Positions 6,650-16,020 are shown, counted from the first letter of the stretch. The stretch is 64,000 bases of DNA from Pseudomonas atagonensis (GCF_011369485.1 NZ_VXCA01000031.1:4108-68107); one strand, 5' to 3'. The notes: generated by a model not told the origin, from the sequence alone. A program made the numbers and translations.

Positions 6650-7573
6650 TCACCTGGCCAACCGCCGCAGCCCAAACAACATCGCCCCGGCCCCCAACAT
6701 CATGACCGCCAGAAACGCCGGGTACGATATCCACCACGGGATGCCAGCCGTCATCATGCTGAATTCCGACATGCCGCCGATGCTCGCAATCAGGTTCAAC
6801 GGCAGGAACACCACGTTGATCAACGTCAGTTTGCGCAGCAGGTTGTTCATGCTGTTGTTCATCAGATTGCCACGCGCATCAATCAGCCCTGAAAAAACTG
6901 TGGAGTAGATCTCCGCCTGTTTGTAGCACTGGTTGTTTTCGATGATCAGGTCGTCGATGAGGCCGAGCGCTTCGCTGCTGAAATGCTGCTTTTCAGCGTG
7001 ATTGCGCAGTCGCGTCAGCACCGCGCCGTTGCTGTGCAGAGCGTTGATGTAATAGATCAGGCTTTCGCTGAGGTTGAACATCTGCACCAGATGCTGGTTC
7101 TGCATCGAGGCGTTGAATTTTTGCTGCAACTCGCGGGCGACCAGCTTGATCACCTTCAAATGCCCGAGGTAGTGATGGATGTTGTTGAACAACAGGTCGA
7201 GCAGCACATCCAGTGGCGTGTTCAGCGGCTGACGCGTGCCGAGGCCGTGCAGGGGCGTGTCGTCGGTGGCGATCACCAGCAATTGCCCCGGCGCGAACAG
7301 CAATCCGCAGGACGACACTTCAAACGCCAGGCTGTCGGCGCCGGAATAGTTCTCCGGGCGCTTCCAGATCAGGAACAAATGATCGGGGTGAAACTCGATC
7401 CGCGACACCTCGTCCGGGTCCAGCGCCGAGGCCAGCGCATGTTCATCCACCTTGAAATGACTGTGCAGCAAGTCGCGTTCGGCGGCATCGGGGTTGCTGA
7501 ACAACATCACCTCGGCGTCCAGCCGTTCCACCCGATGCAGGCCGCCGTGACTGAGCGCAAAACTGTCGATCAT
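6650..7573 (-). CDS. CorA-family divalent metal transporter
   Basis: 307 residues from ATG 7573; upstream in-frame codons overlap the preceding gene. The soluble N-terminal domain (about 1-235) is followed by two transmembrane helices close to the C-terminus, the CorA/ZntB layout. The pore motif normally GMN is GMS here (SIGGMSEFS, about residue 260). This variant occurs in Pseudomonas CorA-like proteins and makes ion selectivity uncertain. It starts 7 bp after the stop of the ATP-grasp gene, so the two are probably one operon. Activity could be Mg, Zn or Co transport. Confidence 0.8.
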   Translation of the reverse strand: MIDSFALSHGGLHRVERLDAEVMLFSNPDAAERDLLHSHFKVDEHALASALDPDEVSRIEFHPDHLFLIWKRPENYSGADSLAFEVSSCGLLFAPGQLLVIATDDTPLHGLGTRQPLNTPLDVLLDLLFNNIHHYLGHLKVIKLVARELQQKFNASMQNQHLVQMFNLSESLIYYINALHSNGAVLTRLRNHAEKQHFSSEALGLIDDLIIENNQCYKQAEIYSTVFSGLIDARGNLMNNSMNNLLRKLTLINVVFLPLNLIASIGGMSEFSMMTAGIPWWISYPAFLAVMMLGAGAMLFGLRRLAR

Positions 7574-7580
7574 CGGCGCG

Positions 7581-9155
7581 TCACCAGGCCTGGCCGCGAC
7601 GTTTGAGTTCCAGCCGTCGCACGAACTCTTCCAGTACCAGCGAATACAGATCGTCCTGCAAATAGGCGTCTTCGATGCCGGCATCGAGGTTCGGGTTGTC
7701 GTTAACCTCAATGACCACCACTTTGTCGCCCGCCTGTTTCAGGTCAACGCCGTAGAGGCCGTCGCCGATCAGGTTAGCGGTTTTTACTGCCAGTTCAACG
7801 ACGGCGCGCGGGGCTTCGTGGATCGCCAGCGTGCGGCACTCGCCGTTGACATCCTGGCCCTTGGCCTTGTGGTTATAAATCTGCCAGTGGCCCTTGGACA
7901 TGAAGTATTGGCAGGCGAAGATCGGTTTGCGGTTGAGGACGCCGATGCGCCAGTCGTACTCCGTGTAGAAGAATTCCTGAGCCAGTAACAGCACCGAGTG
8001 TTCGAACAGTTCGGCAGTGGCTTCAAGCAGCGCCTGTTGGCTTTCGACTTTGATGACCCCGCGAGAGAAACAACCGTCGGGAATCTTCAAAACCAGTGGG
8101 AAGCCAAGGCGTTCGCCGACGCGTTCGAAGTCTTCCGGTCGTTCCTTGTAGAGGATTTCAGTGGCGGGCATGCCCAGTTGATGGCTGTTGAGCAGGTCGG
8201 TGAGGTAAACCTTGTTGGTGCAGCGCAGGATCGACGCCGGGTCGTCCATGACCACTAGCCCTTCGCTTTCGGCTTTCTTGGCAAAACGATAGGTGTGGTT
8301 ATCGACACTGGTGGTCTCGCGGATCAGCAAGCCGTCGTATTCAGCCAGACGTGCGTAATCCTTACGCTCGATCAATTCGACATCGATGCCCATGCGCTTG
8401 CCGACACGCACGAAATTCTCCAGGGCGCGAGCGTTGGACGGAGGCAAGGCTTCCTGCGGATCGTGAAGAATCGCCAGGTCATAACGCGCCACTTGCCGGG
8501 AACGCGGCACCCGCCAGACTTTACGGCTGAAGCCGTCCAGCGCATTGGCGAACTGATCTTCCTGATCGTCGCGCAACTTGTGCAAGGCACCGGACTTTAT
8601 ACCTTCAATGTGCCAGCCGTTAGTTCGTCTAAACTCAACTAACAGAATCGGGCACGGAAACACTTCAAACAACTGACGGGCCAGATCCTGTAAGGGTTCA
8701 ATGTGAGTTCGACCGAAATAAAGGGTCAGGGTGAAGCCTTCGGTATCGCTGTAGAGATGATGACTGAGGGCTTTTTCCAGGGTTTTATCCAGATCGTCGA
8801 GGGCCAGACCGTAAAGTGATTTTTTCGTCAGTTCGCTGATGGTGCGCACCGACGGAATCACCTTGTGCCCACGGGCTTCGGCGAGCAGAGAGCAGTAATA
8901 ACCGTGCCCCAGGTACTTGTAGCTGCGGCACAGGTTGATCACCTGAACCCGCTTGCCTGACTCGCTGCCGCGGGTCTGCTCAAGGTATTCCTGAGCGGTG
9001 ACAATGTCTTCGCTGGGAAAGTAAGAAGCCCAATCTTCCTTGCGCTCGACAATAATCAGCACTTGACTGGAAGTTCCAGCCGCTGATTGTAAATAAGTTG
9101 CCGCCGGCAAACTTTGCTCGGATACTTCGCGCCAATGACCCTGTACCGCTGACAT
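7581..9155 (-). CDS. RLAN-domain / RimK-like ATP-grasp ligase
   Basis: 524 residues from ATG 9155; a TTG at 9179 is an alternative. The N-terminal part (about 30-190: VLIIVERKEDW, CRSYKYLGHGYYCSLLAEARGH) is an RLAN domain. The C-terminal half is a RimK/glutathione-synthetase-like ATP-grasp domain: LVLKIPDGCFSRGV binds nucleotide, and VIEVNDNPNLDAG near the end binds Mg-ATP. Such enzymes join amino acids or peptides to a carboxylate acceptor. Divergently transcribed 92 bp away is a GNAT-C39 peptidase fusion, a known partnership of ATP-grasp amidoligases. The acceptor is unknown. Confidence 0.85.
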   Translation of the reverse strand: MSAVQGHWREVSEQSLPAATYLQSAAGTSSQVLIIVERKEDWASYFPSEDIVTAQEYLEQTRGSESGKRVQVINLCRSYKYLGHGYYCSLLAEARGHKVIPSVRTISELTKKSLYGLALDDLDKTLEKALSHHLYSDTEGFTLTLYFGRTHIEPLQDLARQLFEVFPCPILLVEFRRTNGWHIEGIKSGALHKLRDDQEDQFANALDGFSRKVWRVPRSRQVARYDLAILHDPQEALPPSNARALENFVRVGKRMGIDVELIERKDYARLAEYDGLLIRETTSVDNHTYRFAKKAESEGLVVMDDPASILRCTNKVYLTDLLNSHQLGMPATEILYKERPEDFERVGERLGFPLVLKIPDGCFSRGVIKVESQQALLEATAELFEHSVLLLAQEFFYTEYDWRIGVLNRKPIFACQYFMSKGHWQIYNHKAKGQDVNGECRTLAIHEAPRAVVELAVKTANLIGDGLYGVDLKQAGDKVVVIEVNDNPNLDAGIEDAYLQDDLYSLVLEEFVRRLELKRRGQAW

Positions 9156-9247
9156 AGAGATTGATCCGTTGGAGAACAAGACCTTTTCTATTAAGCACGA
9201 AGTTTTTCGAAAGTCTCGTTTCGTTACGCAACTTTTACGGTGGTCAT

Positions 9248-10348
9248 ATGAATGCTGTTTTTCGTTCGGCGTTAGTTGAGGATTTGCCGGCGTTGCTGGC
9301 CCTGGAAATGCAATGTTTCACCACGGATCGGCTGACCAGTCGCAGCTTTCAGTGGATGATTACCCGCGCTCATGCACGATTACTGGTCGCCGAGCACAAC
9401 GGGCAACTGCTGGGTTATGCGCTGGTGTTGTTCCATCGCGGTACGTCCTTGGCGCGCCTGTATTCCATTGCCATTGCCGCCCAGGCGCGGGGCAGCGGCC
9501 TGGGTAAACAATTGCTGCAGCGCATTGAAGCAGTGGCGCTGGAACACGATTGCGCCTACCTGCGCTTGGAGGTACGCACCGACAACCCGGCGGCGATTGC
9601 GCTGTACGAACGCAACGGCTACCGGCGTTTCGCGTTGATTCACGACTATTACGAAGACCATGCCGATGCGTTGCGCCTGGAAAAACGCATTCTTCAGCAC
9701 CGTGATTCGCGCAGCATCAAAGTCCCCTATTACGCGCAGACCACCGACTTCACCTGCGGGCCGGCGTGCCTGTTGATGGCCATGAGCGCGTTGCAACCCA
9801 CACGCTTGCTGGAGCGCCGTGAAGAACTGCAGATCTGGCGCGAGGCAACCACGGTGTTCATGACCTCGGGCCATGGCGGATGCAGCCCGCAAGGCTTGGC
9901 GCTGGCGGCCTGGCGTCGGGGTTTTCGTGTAGGTTTACAACTGAGCATGGCCGGGCCGTTGTTTCTGGATGGCGTGCGTGACGCGCATAAAAAAGACGTC
10001 ATGCGCCTGGTGCACGAAGAATTCTGCGCGCAATTGCAGGAAACGGAGGTGGCACAGGCTGTTGGCGTGCCACTGGATCTGCCACGGGTACTTGATGCCG
10101 GTGGCCAGCCGCTGGTGTTGATCAGCAGCTATCGACTGACCCGTTCGAAGTCGCCGCACTGGGTCGTCGTAACCGATTGCGATGAGGATTTTGTGTACCT
10201 GCATGATCCCGATGTCGATCACAGCCAGCATCGCCAACCGATGGATTGCCAGCATGTGCCGGTGAGTCATGGCGAATTCGAGAAAATGAGCCGGTTTGGC
10301 CGGGGGAAGCTCAGGGCGGCAGTGGTGCTTTACCCTCGAAATCAGTGA
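9248..10348 (+). CDS. GNAT acetyltransferase fused to C39-like peptidase
   Basis: 366 residues. Residues 1-145 form a RimI-like GNAT domain, with the acetyl-CoA loop AQARGSGLGKQLL at about 79-90 and DNPAAIALYERNGYRR. Residues 158-366 form a papain-like C39-type domain with catalytic Cys170 in TTDFTCGPACLL, His304 in SPHWVVV and an Asp in YLHDPD. The start is ATG 9248; longer starts lack support. It is divergent from the RLAN/ATP-grasp gene. Comparative-genomics work on amidoligase systems predicts that such peptidases remove, and acetylases cap, ligase-added tags. The substrate is unknown. Confidence 0.88.
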   Translation: MNAVFRSALVEDLPALLALEMQCFTTDRLTSRSFQWMITRAHARLLVAEHNGQLLGYALVLFHRGTSLARLYSIAIAAQARGSGLGKQLLQRIEAVALEHDCAYLRLEVRTDNPAAIALYERNGYRRFALIHDYYEDHADALRLEKRILQHRDSRSIKVPYYAQTTDFTCGPACLLMAMSALQPTRLLERREELQIWREATTVFMTSGHGGCSPQGLALAAWRRGFRVGLQLSMAGPLFLDGVRDAHKKDVMRLVHEEFCAQLQETEVAQAVGVPLDLPRVLDAGGQPLVLISSYRLTRSKSPHWVVVTDCDEDFVYLHDPDVDHSQHRQPMDCQHVPVSHGEFEKMSRFGRGKLRAAVVLYPRNQ

Positions 10349-10361
10349 GCCGAGTTGTTGT

Positions 10362-10392
10362 TGTGGCGAGGAAGCTTGCTCCCTCGCCACAG
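10362..10392. repeat. Short palindromic repeat, TGTGGCGAGG class
   Basis: TGTGGCGAGG, then AAGCTTGCT, then CCCTCGCCACA: a near-perfect hairpin between convergent genes. It shares its outer arms with the repeats at 24113-24247 and 50156-50268 and probably also terminates transcription. Confidence 0.7.
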
Positions 10393-10404
10393 GGACGTCT
10401 CTGG

Positions 10405-11556
10405 TTACTTCAAACCCAGTTTATAAAGCGAACCCTTCTCTTCATCCGTCAGCACATACAGATAACCGTCCGGCCCCTGACGAACATCGCGGATGCGCTG
10501 TTTAAGCTCACCCAGCAAACGCTCCTCATGCACCACTTTGTCGCCGTCGAACTGCAAGCGGATCAGCTCCTGACTCACCAACGCGCCGATAAACAGGTTC
10601 TGCTGCCACAGTTTGAAGCGATCGGCATCGTAGAACGCCATCCCGGTCACCCCCGGAGATTTTTCCCAGACATGGTGAGGATCAACGGCGCCTTCAACAC
10701 TTTTACCTTTCGCCTCCGGAATCGGCTGCATCGAATAGTTGATGCCGTGGGTTGCCAGCGGCCAGCCATAGTTTTTTCCGCGTTCGATGATGTTCACTTC
10801 ATCGCCACCGCGCGGCCCATGCTCGTTTTCCCACAGCGTGCCGTTCCACGGATTGAGCGCGGCGCCCTGCGGGTTGCGGTGGCCGTACGACCAGATTTCC
10901 GGACGCACGCCGGACTGGCCGACGAAGGGATTGTCGTCCGGCACCTTGCCATCGGGATAAATCCGCACGACTTTGCCTTGCAGCTTGTCGAGATCCTGCG
11001 CGGTGGGCCGGTCGTTGTTTTCACCCAGCGTGATAAACAGGTAGCCGTCTCGGTCGAACACCAGCCGCGAACCGAAGTGATTGCCGACCGAGAGCTTCGG
11101 CTCCTGACGGAAGATCACTTTGAAATCGTTCAGGGTTTTCAAATCCTCTGACAATCGCCCGCGCCCGACGGCAGTGCCCGCCTTGTCTCCGGCACCACCG
11201 CCCTCGGCATAGGACAGATAAACCAGCCGATCCTGTTTGAAATCCGGCGACAACGCGACGTCGAGCAAACCACCCTGCCCCTTGGCCCAGACTTTGGGCA
11301 CGCCGCTGATCGGCGCAGACAGAGCGCCATCGGCATTCACCCACCGCAAATTACCTGGCCGTTCCGTCACCAGCATGCCCTGACGATCCGGCAGGAAGGC
11401 CAGTGCCCACGGGTGTTCGAGGTTTTGCGCAATGGTGGTGACTTCGAGAGTGCCCTGCTCGCTTTGCAGCTCTTTGGGAGCTGAAGTCGCTGCGAATGCC
11501 GGTGCGCTGATCAACGCGCCGGCGCACAGGCTGGCTAAAAGGGTTTTACGCAACAT
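10405..11556 (-). CDS. PQQ-dependent aldose sugar dehydrogenase (YliI-like)
   Basis: 383 residues with a Sec signal peptide (MLRKTLLASLCAGALI..AFAA). It is a six-bladed beta-propeller of the glucose/sorbosone dehydrogenase family: HPWALAFLPD, GLLDVALSPDF, RIYPDGKVPDDNPF, SYGHRNPQGAALNP, ENEHGPRGGDEVN and GMAFYDADRF are family blocks. It oxidises aldoses in the periplasm with soluble PQQ and passes electrons to the respiratory chain. Length is normal for the E. coli YliI (Asd) type. It is followed by the small gene at 11609 on the same strand after 52 bp. Confidence 0.9.
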   Translation of the reverse strand: MLRKTLLASLCAGALISAPAFAATSAPKELQSEQGTLEVTTIAQNLEHPWALAFLPDRQGMLVTERPGNLRWVNADGALSAPISGVPKVWAKGQGGLLDVALSPDFKQDRLVYLSYAEGGGAGDKAGTAVGRGRLSEDLKTLNDFKVIFRQEPKLSVGNHFGSRLVFDRDGYLFITLGENNDRPTAQDLDKLQGKVVRIYPDGKVPDDNPFVGQSGVRPEIWSYGHRNPQGAALNPWNGTLWENEHGPRGGDEVNIIERGKNYGWPLATHGINYSMQPIPEAKGKSVEGAVDPHHVWEKSPGVTGMAFYDADRFKLWQQNLFIGALVSQELIRLQFDGDKVVHEERLLGELKQRIRDVRQGPDGYLYVLTDEEKGSLYKLGLK

Positions 11557-11608
11557 GCACGGTTCCTTCTGTTCGTTTGAATGGCTGACAGAACCTCAGC
11601 CCTGCCGT

Positions 11609-11950
11609 TCAACGGTTGCTGCCGGTGCCCCGTGAGGGCGGGTTGGGAATGAAAGTCGGTGGCGTGCTCGGCACCGAGCGAATCGGTTGACCGTTGCCAA
11701 TGCCCCGGTTTTCCACGGTGGGCTGACGTGGTGCAGGCACGGTGTTCGGCCCGCGAATCGGCGGCGCACTGGGCTGGGTGCCCTGCATGCTGTTGGGGTT
11801 GGCCCGGCGGATCGGGCTGTTATAGGGATTGTTGCTGTTGCCCGTCGGACTTTGTGCCAGCAGCAGTGGTGTCGATAGCGCGACGACATCGGCTTGCGCC
11901 AGACCGGCGCTCAGAGCCAGGGCGATGATGCCAAGCAGATATCGATTCAT
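11609..11950 (-). CDS. Secreted Pro/Asn-rich hypothetical protein
   Basis: 113 residues. A signal peptide (MNRYLLGIIALALSAGLAQA) is followed by a mature region of low complexity, rich in Pro, Asn, Ser, Gly and Arg (SNNPYNSPIRRANPN and PPTFIPNPPSRG), with no cysteine. It is probably disordered and periplasmic or extracellular. No function can be assigned. Codon use resembles its neighbours, and the signal peptide argues that it is a real gene. Confidence 0.6.
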   Translation of the reverse strand: MNRYLLGIIALALSAGLAQADVVALSTPLLLAQSPTGNSNNPYNSPIRRANPNSMQGTQPSAPPIRGPNTVPAPRQPTVENRGIGNGQPIRSVPSTPPTFIPNPPSRGTGSNR

Positions 11951-12140
11951 GGAGCGGCCTCTCGATGCGCGTGGGTTAGAGCCTTCGAGTCCACGCTACG
12001 CTCAGGGTTCGGATTTGTTAACCCGTCAGCCTTAAACAACATGTAACACGGCTTGACCAGATGCCGTTGCAGGCAGGCAATCCGTGGAAACTTTCGCCAC
12101 GGCCCACAGGTCACCTGAACATCACTCGGAGAACACGACC

Positions 12141-12989
12141 ATGGCTCGGGCAATCTGGAAAGGCGCGATCAGTTTCGGACTGGTGCACATCCCCGTCGCG
12201 CTGGTCTCGGCGACCTCGTCGCAAAGCGTCGACTTCGACTGGCTCGACAGCCGCAGCATGGACCCTGTGGGCTATAAACGTGTCAACAAGAAGACCGGCA
12301 AAGAGGTCACCAAGGAAAATATTGTCAAAGGCGTGGCCTATGAAAAGGGTCGTTACGTGGTGCTCAGCGAAGAGGAAATTCGCTCGGCGCACCCCGTTTC
12401 CACGCAGACCATCGACATTTTTTCCTTCGTCGATGCCGAACAGATCCCGCTGCAGAACATCGACACGCCCTACTATCTGGCCCCGGACAAACGCGGCGGC
12501 AAGGTCTACGCGTTGCTGCGCGAAACCCTGAGCAAAACCAACAAGGTCGCCCTCGCCCGCGTCGTGTTGCATACGCGGCAATATCTGGCGGCATTGATGC
12601 CGCTGGAGTCGGCGCTGGTGCTGGTGAAACTGCGCTGGCCTCAGGAAGTGCGTGGCCTCGATCAACTGGAACTGGGCAGCGAAGTGACCAAACCACAGCT
12701 GGCCAAAGGCGAGCTGGACATGGCCAAGCGTCTGGTGCAGGACATGAGCGGAGACTGGAGTCCTGACGATTACAAGGACGAATTTGAAGACAAGATCATG
12801 GCCCTTGTCGAGAAAAAGGCCCATGAAGGCAAGATTGAGGATGTTGAATCGGTAGGCGGCGAGGAAGAGCGCAAAACTGCCGATGTCATTGATTTGACCG
12901 AACTGCTTAAACGCAGTCTGGGAGGCAAGGCACCGGCCAAATCCAAGGCTAAAGCGACGCCGGCGAAGAAGGCCAAAAAGGCATCCTGA
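12141..12989 (+). CDS. ku: Ku protein (non-homologous end joining)
   Basis: 282 residues from ATG 12141, beginning MARAIWKGAISFGLVHIPV, the conserved Ku start. The Ku core beta-barrel region includes YYLAPDKRGGKVYALLRE, HTRQYLAALMP and LVKLRWPQEVR. The C-terminus is a Lys/Ala-rich basic tail (PAKSKAKATPAKKAKK) that may bind DNA. Bacterial Ku homodimers load on double-strand breaks and recruit LigD. No ligD is in this window, so the partner must be elsewhere. An in-frame start at 12084 would add residues outside the family. Confidence 0.95.
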   Translation: MARAIWKGAISFGLVHIPVALVSATSSQSVDFDWLDSRSMDPVGYKRVNKKTGKEVTKENIVKGVAYEKGRYVVLSEEEIRSAHPVSTQTIDIFSFVDAEQIPLQNIDTPYYLAPDKRGGKVYALLRETLSKTNKVALARVVLHTRQYLAALMPLESALVLVKLRWPQEVRGLDQLELGSEVTKPQLAKGELDMAKRLVQDMSGDWSPDDYKDEFEDKIMALVEKKAHEGKIEDVESVGGEEERKTADVIDLTELLKRSLGGKAPAKSKAKATPAKKAKKAS

Positions 12990-13018
12990 CAGAACTTGGG
13001 CCGCCGTCGTGGCCCCTG

Positions 13019-13093
13019 CGCGGGCAAGCCCGCTCCCACAAGGATATGAGTTGAACCAGAATCTACTGTGGGAGCGGGCTTGCTCGCGAAGGC
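13019..13093. repeat. REPIN: two inverted REP copies
   Basis: GCGGGCAAGCCCGCTCCCACA at about 13020-13040 and TGTGGGAGCGGGCTTGCTCG... at 13067-13093, separated by about 26 bp, lie between convergent ku and lpxO. Confidence 0.85.
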
Positions 13094-13115
13094 ATTAGAA
13101 CGGCTGGCACACCAT

Positions 13116-14015
13116 TCAGATCAGAATGAAGACCGCCAGCAATCCACCGAAGATCGCCCACTTTTCCATGTAGTAGCGTTTGCGATTGCGCTTCTTCAGC
13201 TCTTTGCCCCGCAGGCGAATCTTGTAGATCCGGGTAAACAAGCGGTTGATGCCACCGGTGCGGTCACCGGCATCGTTCGGCGCGCCTGCCGCAGACATCA
13301 CGGTACGGCTGAACCAGCCGTTGAATGCTGCCGCCCAGCGGTATTTCATCGGTCGCTCGACATCGCAGAACAGGATGATGCGGTTTTGATCGGTGGTGTT
13401 TTCCGCGTAGTGAATAAACGTCTCGTCGAACATCACCGCTTCGCCGTCACGCCAGTGGTAGTTCTCGCCGTCGACGTTGATGTAACAACCGGCGTCGTTC
13501 GGCGTTTCCAGGCCCAGGTGATAGCGATAAGAACCCGCATACGGATCACGATGGCGAACCAGTTTCGAACCTGGTGGTAATTCAGCGAACATCGCCGCTT
13601 TGATCGAACCGATGCTCTGCACCAGCTCGGTGGTGCGCGGGCACAGTTTCATGGCCGACGGATGGCTCTCGCCGTACCACTTGAGGTAGAAGCGCTTCCA
13701 GCCACTTTTGAAGAACGAGTTGAAGCCGACGTCATCATACTGACTGGAACGTTTGATCTCGCCGGCCCGCAGCAAATTGCGCCCTTCTTCGCGAATTTCC
13801 TCCCAATGCGCCTGCAACGGGCTCAGATCAGGAAATTCCGAAGGATCGAGATAAGGCTTGTTAGGCTTTTTCGAGAACAGGTACAGGAAGCAGTTGATCG
13901 GCGCGAGAAACGTCGAATGGTCGCTCAGTTGCCGGCCCAGTTTGTGGCGCACACGGCCACGCAGGTGAACGTATGCAATGGAAATGACATAAATAGCAGC
14001 AATGATGAGTTTCAC
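13116..14015 (-). CDS. lpxO: Lipid A 2-hydroxylase LpxO (Asp/Asn beta-hydroxylase family)
   Basis: About 299 residues. The frame allows GTG starts at 14027 or 14015. The latter gives MKLIIAAIYV, which better fits family N-termini. An N-terminal membrane helix is followed by the Fe(II)/2-oxoglutarate domain: KLVRHRDPYAGSYRYHLGL carries the HxD, and MFDETFIHYAENTT carries the distal His. A second hydrophobic helix ends the protein (WAIFGGLLAVFILI). LpxO hydroxylates the secondary acyl chain of lipid A at the inner membrane. Confidence 0.88.
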   Translation of the reverse strand: MKLIIAAIYVISIAYVHLRGRVRHKLGRQLSDHSTFLAPINCFLYLFSKKPNKPYLDPSEFPDLSPLQAHWEEIREEGRNLLRAGEIKRSSQYDDVGFNSFFKSGWKRFYLKWYGESHPSAMKLCPRTTELVQSIGSIKAAMFAELPPGSKLVRHRDPYAGSYRYHLGLETPNDAGCYINVDGENYHWRDGEAVMFDETFIHYAENTTDQNRIILFCDVERPMKYRWAAAFNGWFSRTVMSAAGAPNDAGDRTGGINRLFTRIYKIRLRGKELKKRNRKRYYMEKWAIFGGLLAVFILI

Positions 14016-14027
14016 GGAAATCGTCAC

Positions 14028-14395
14028 ACGTCAAAAGTGAACAAACTGCGCGCCTGAAGGCTCAAGGCCAAGCGTCTGATGCAGTGGTCTGAATACAAAA
14101 TGGCACGTCCCTGAGCCCGCGCCGTTTACTGAACGCTGGGTGAATGGATGGCATTTTAGCCACAGTTTGTAACCGATAGTGAACCTTCATCTGTGAAAAA
14201 CTGTCCCGCGATCATGCCAATCGGCGATCGTGGCGTCATCGCCCTATCGTTTAAAGAGCCAGACCAGTACAATCGCCGCCAAACTTTACGCGCCCCCTTG
14301 GTTGATGACGGGAAATCCCGCCTCAGCGCACTTCGACTCGGGCCAAGCGCTCCGGCCGCACCCTCGCTTTTCAGATTGCTTCGCAGGAAAAACCT
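14028..14395. other. 368-bp gap between lpxO and the ABC-F gene
   Basis: Divergent promoter region. It contains small inverted elements (for example CGGCGATCG near 14222) and moderately AT-rich stretches around 14140-14180 and 14250-14280. I see no conserved RNA or peptide that I can support. Confidence 0.4.
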
Positions 14396-15982
14396 TTGAT
14401 TTCTACAGCTAACATCACGATGCAGTTCGGCGCCAAGCCGCTCTTCGAAAACGTTTCGGTCAAATTCGGCGCGGGCAACCGTTACGGCCTGATCGGCGCC
14501 AACGGTTGCGGCAAGTCGACCTTCATGAAAATCCTCGGCGGCGATCTCGACCCGTCCGGCGGTCAGGTCATGCTCGAGCCGAACGTGCGTCTGGGCAAGC
14601 TGCGCCAGGATCAGTTCGCCTACGAAGAATTCACCGTGATCGACACCGTGATCATGGGTCACGAAGAGCTGTGGAAGGTCAAGGCCGAGCGCGACCGCAT
14701 CTACTCGCTGCCGGAAATGAGCGAAGAAGACGGCATGGCCGTGGCCGAGCTGGAAACCGAGTTCGCCGAGATGGACGGCTACACCGCCGAATCCCGCGCC
14801 GGTGAACTGCTGCTGGGTCTGGGTATTGGCATCGAGCAACACTTCGGCCCGATGAGCGAAGTCTCGCCAGGCTGGAAACTGCGCGTATTGCTGGCACAGG
14901 CGCTGTTTTCCGATCCGGAAGTGCTGTTGCTCGACGAACCGACCAACCACCTGGACATCAACACCATTCGCTGGCTGGAAAACGTTCTGACCCAGCGTAA
15001 CAGCCTGATGATCATCATCTCTCACGACCGTCACTTCCTGAACAGCGTGTGCACGCACATGGCTGACCTGGATTACGGTGAACTGCGTCTGTTCCCGGGC
15101 AACTACGACGAATACATGACCGTGGCGACCCAGTCCCGCGAGCAGTTGCTGTCGGACAACGCCAAGAAGAAAGCGCAGATCTCGGAACTGCAATCGTTCG
15201 TCAGCCGCTTCTCGGCCAACGCCTCGAAAGCCAAGCAGGCCACCTCCCGTGCCAAGGCGATCGACAAGATCCAGTTGGCCGAGGTCAAGCCTTCGAGCCG
15301 TGTCAGCCCGTTCATCCGCTTTGATCAGAACAAAAAGCTGCACCGTCAGGCAGTCATGGTCGAGAAAATGGCCAAAGGCTTCGACGGCAAGACGCTGTTC
15401 AAGGACTTCAGCTTCCAGGTTGAAGCCGGCGAGCGCGTGGCGATCATCGGCCCGAACGGTATCGGTAAGACCACCCTGCTGCGTACGCTGGTCAACGAGC
15501 TGACGCCGGATGCCGGTAGCGTCAAGTGGACCGACGCCGCGGAACTGGGCTACTACGCTCAGGATCACGCGCACGACTTCGAAGACGACGTCACCCTGTT
15601 CGACTGGATGGGTCAGTGGACGCAGGGCGAGCAGATGATTCGCGGTACTTTGGGGCGCATGCTGTTCTCCAACGACGAGATCCTCAAATCGGTCAAGGTC
15701 ATCTCCGGTGGTGAACAAGGTCGCATGCTGTTCGGCAAGCTGATCCTGCAAAAGCCGAACGTGCTGATCATGGACGAACCGACCAACCACCTGGACATGG
15801 AATCCATCGAAGCGCTGAACCTGGCGCTGGAAAACTACCCGGGCACGCTGATCTTCGTCAGCCACGACCGTGAATTCGTATCGTCCCTGGCCACGCGCAT
15901 CATCGAGCTGAGCCCGAACGGCGTGACCGACTTCAGCGGCACTTACGACGACTACCTGCGTAGCCAGGGTGTAGTGTTTTAA
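14396..15982 (+). CDS. ybiT: ABC-F family ATPase, YbiT type
   Basis: 528 residues, TTG start (TTGATTTCTACAGCT) with AGGA 8-9 bp upstream. Two ATP-binding cassettes without membrane segments: Walker A GANGCGKST (about 36) and GPNGIGKTT (about 355). The signature of site 1 is degenerate (VSPGWKLR); site 2 is ISGGEQGR. Walker B LLLDEPTNHLD and LIMDEPTNHLD. A charged linker with KAKQATSRAKA joins the two halves. Length and sequence fit E. coli YbiT. ABC-F proteins act at the ribosomal E site; the precise role of YbiT is not settled. Confidence 0.92.
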   Translation: MISTANITMQFGAKPLFENVSVKFGAGNRYGLIGANGCGKSTFMKILGGDLDPSGGQVMLEPNVRLGKLRQDQFAYEEFTVIDTVIMGHEELWKVKAERDRIYSLPEMSEEDGMAVAELETEFAEMDGYTAESRAGELLLGLGIGIEQHFGPMSEVSPGWKLRVLLAQALFSDPEVLLLDEPTNHLDINTIRWLENVLTQRNSLMIIISHDRHFLNSVCTHMADLDYGELRLFPGNYDEYMTVATQSREQLLSDNAKKKAQISELQSFVSRFSANASKAKQATSRAKAIDKIQLAEVKPSSRVSPFIRFDQNKKLHRQAVMVEKMAKGFDGKTLFKDFSFQVEAGERVAIIGPNGIGKTTLLRTLVNELTPDAGSVKWTDAAELGYYAQDHAHDFEDDVTLFDWMGQWTQGEQMIRGTLGRMLFSNDEILKSVKVISGGEQGRMLFGKLILQKPNVLIMDEPTNHLDMESIEALNLALENYPGTLIFVSHDREFVSSLATRIIELSPNGVTDFSGTYDDYLRSQGVVF

Positions 15983-16020
15983 AAGCAGCTATTAGTTTTT
16001 AGCTGCAAGCTGCAAGCAAG

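Noticed and set aside
12018..12036. TTAAC...CTTAA pair upstream of the Pro/Asn-rich secreted gene
   Set aside because: The spacing is 13 bp, not the 11-bp period of the 2560 and 44245 elements.
14100..14125. TGGCACG near 14100 as a sigma-54 promoter
   Set aside because: The GG to GC distance is 11 rather than 10 and no TTGC element is present.
14156..15865. 569-codon minus-strand frame opposite the ABC-F gene
   Set aside because: Antisense of a strongly conserved gene in GC-rich DNA. The translation is His/Gln/Val-rich without family blocks, as expected for a mirror frame.
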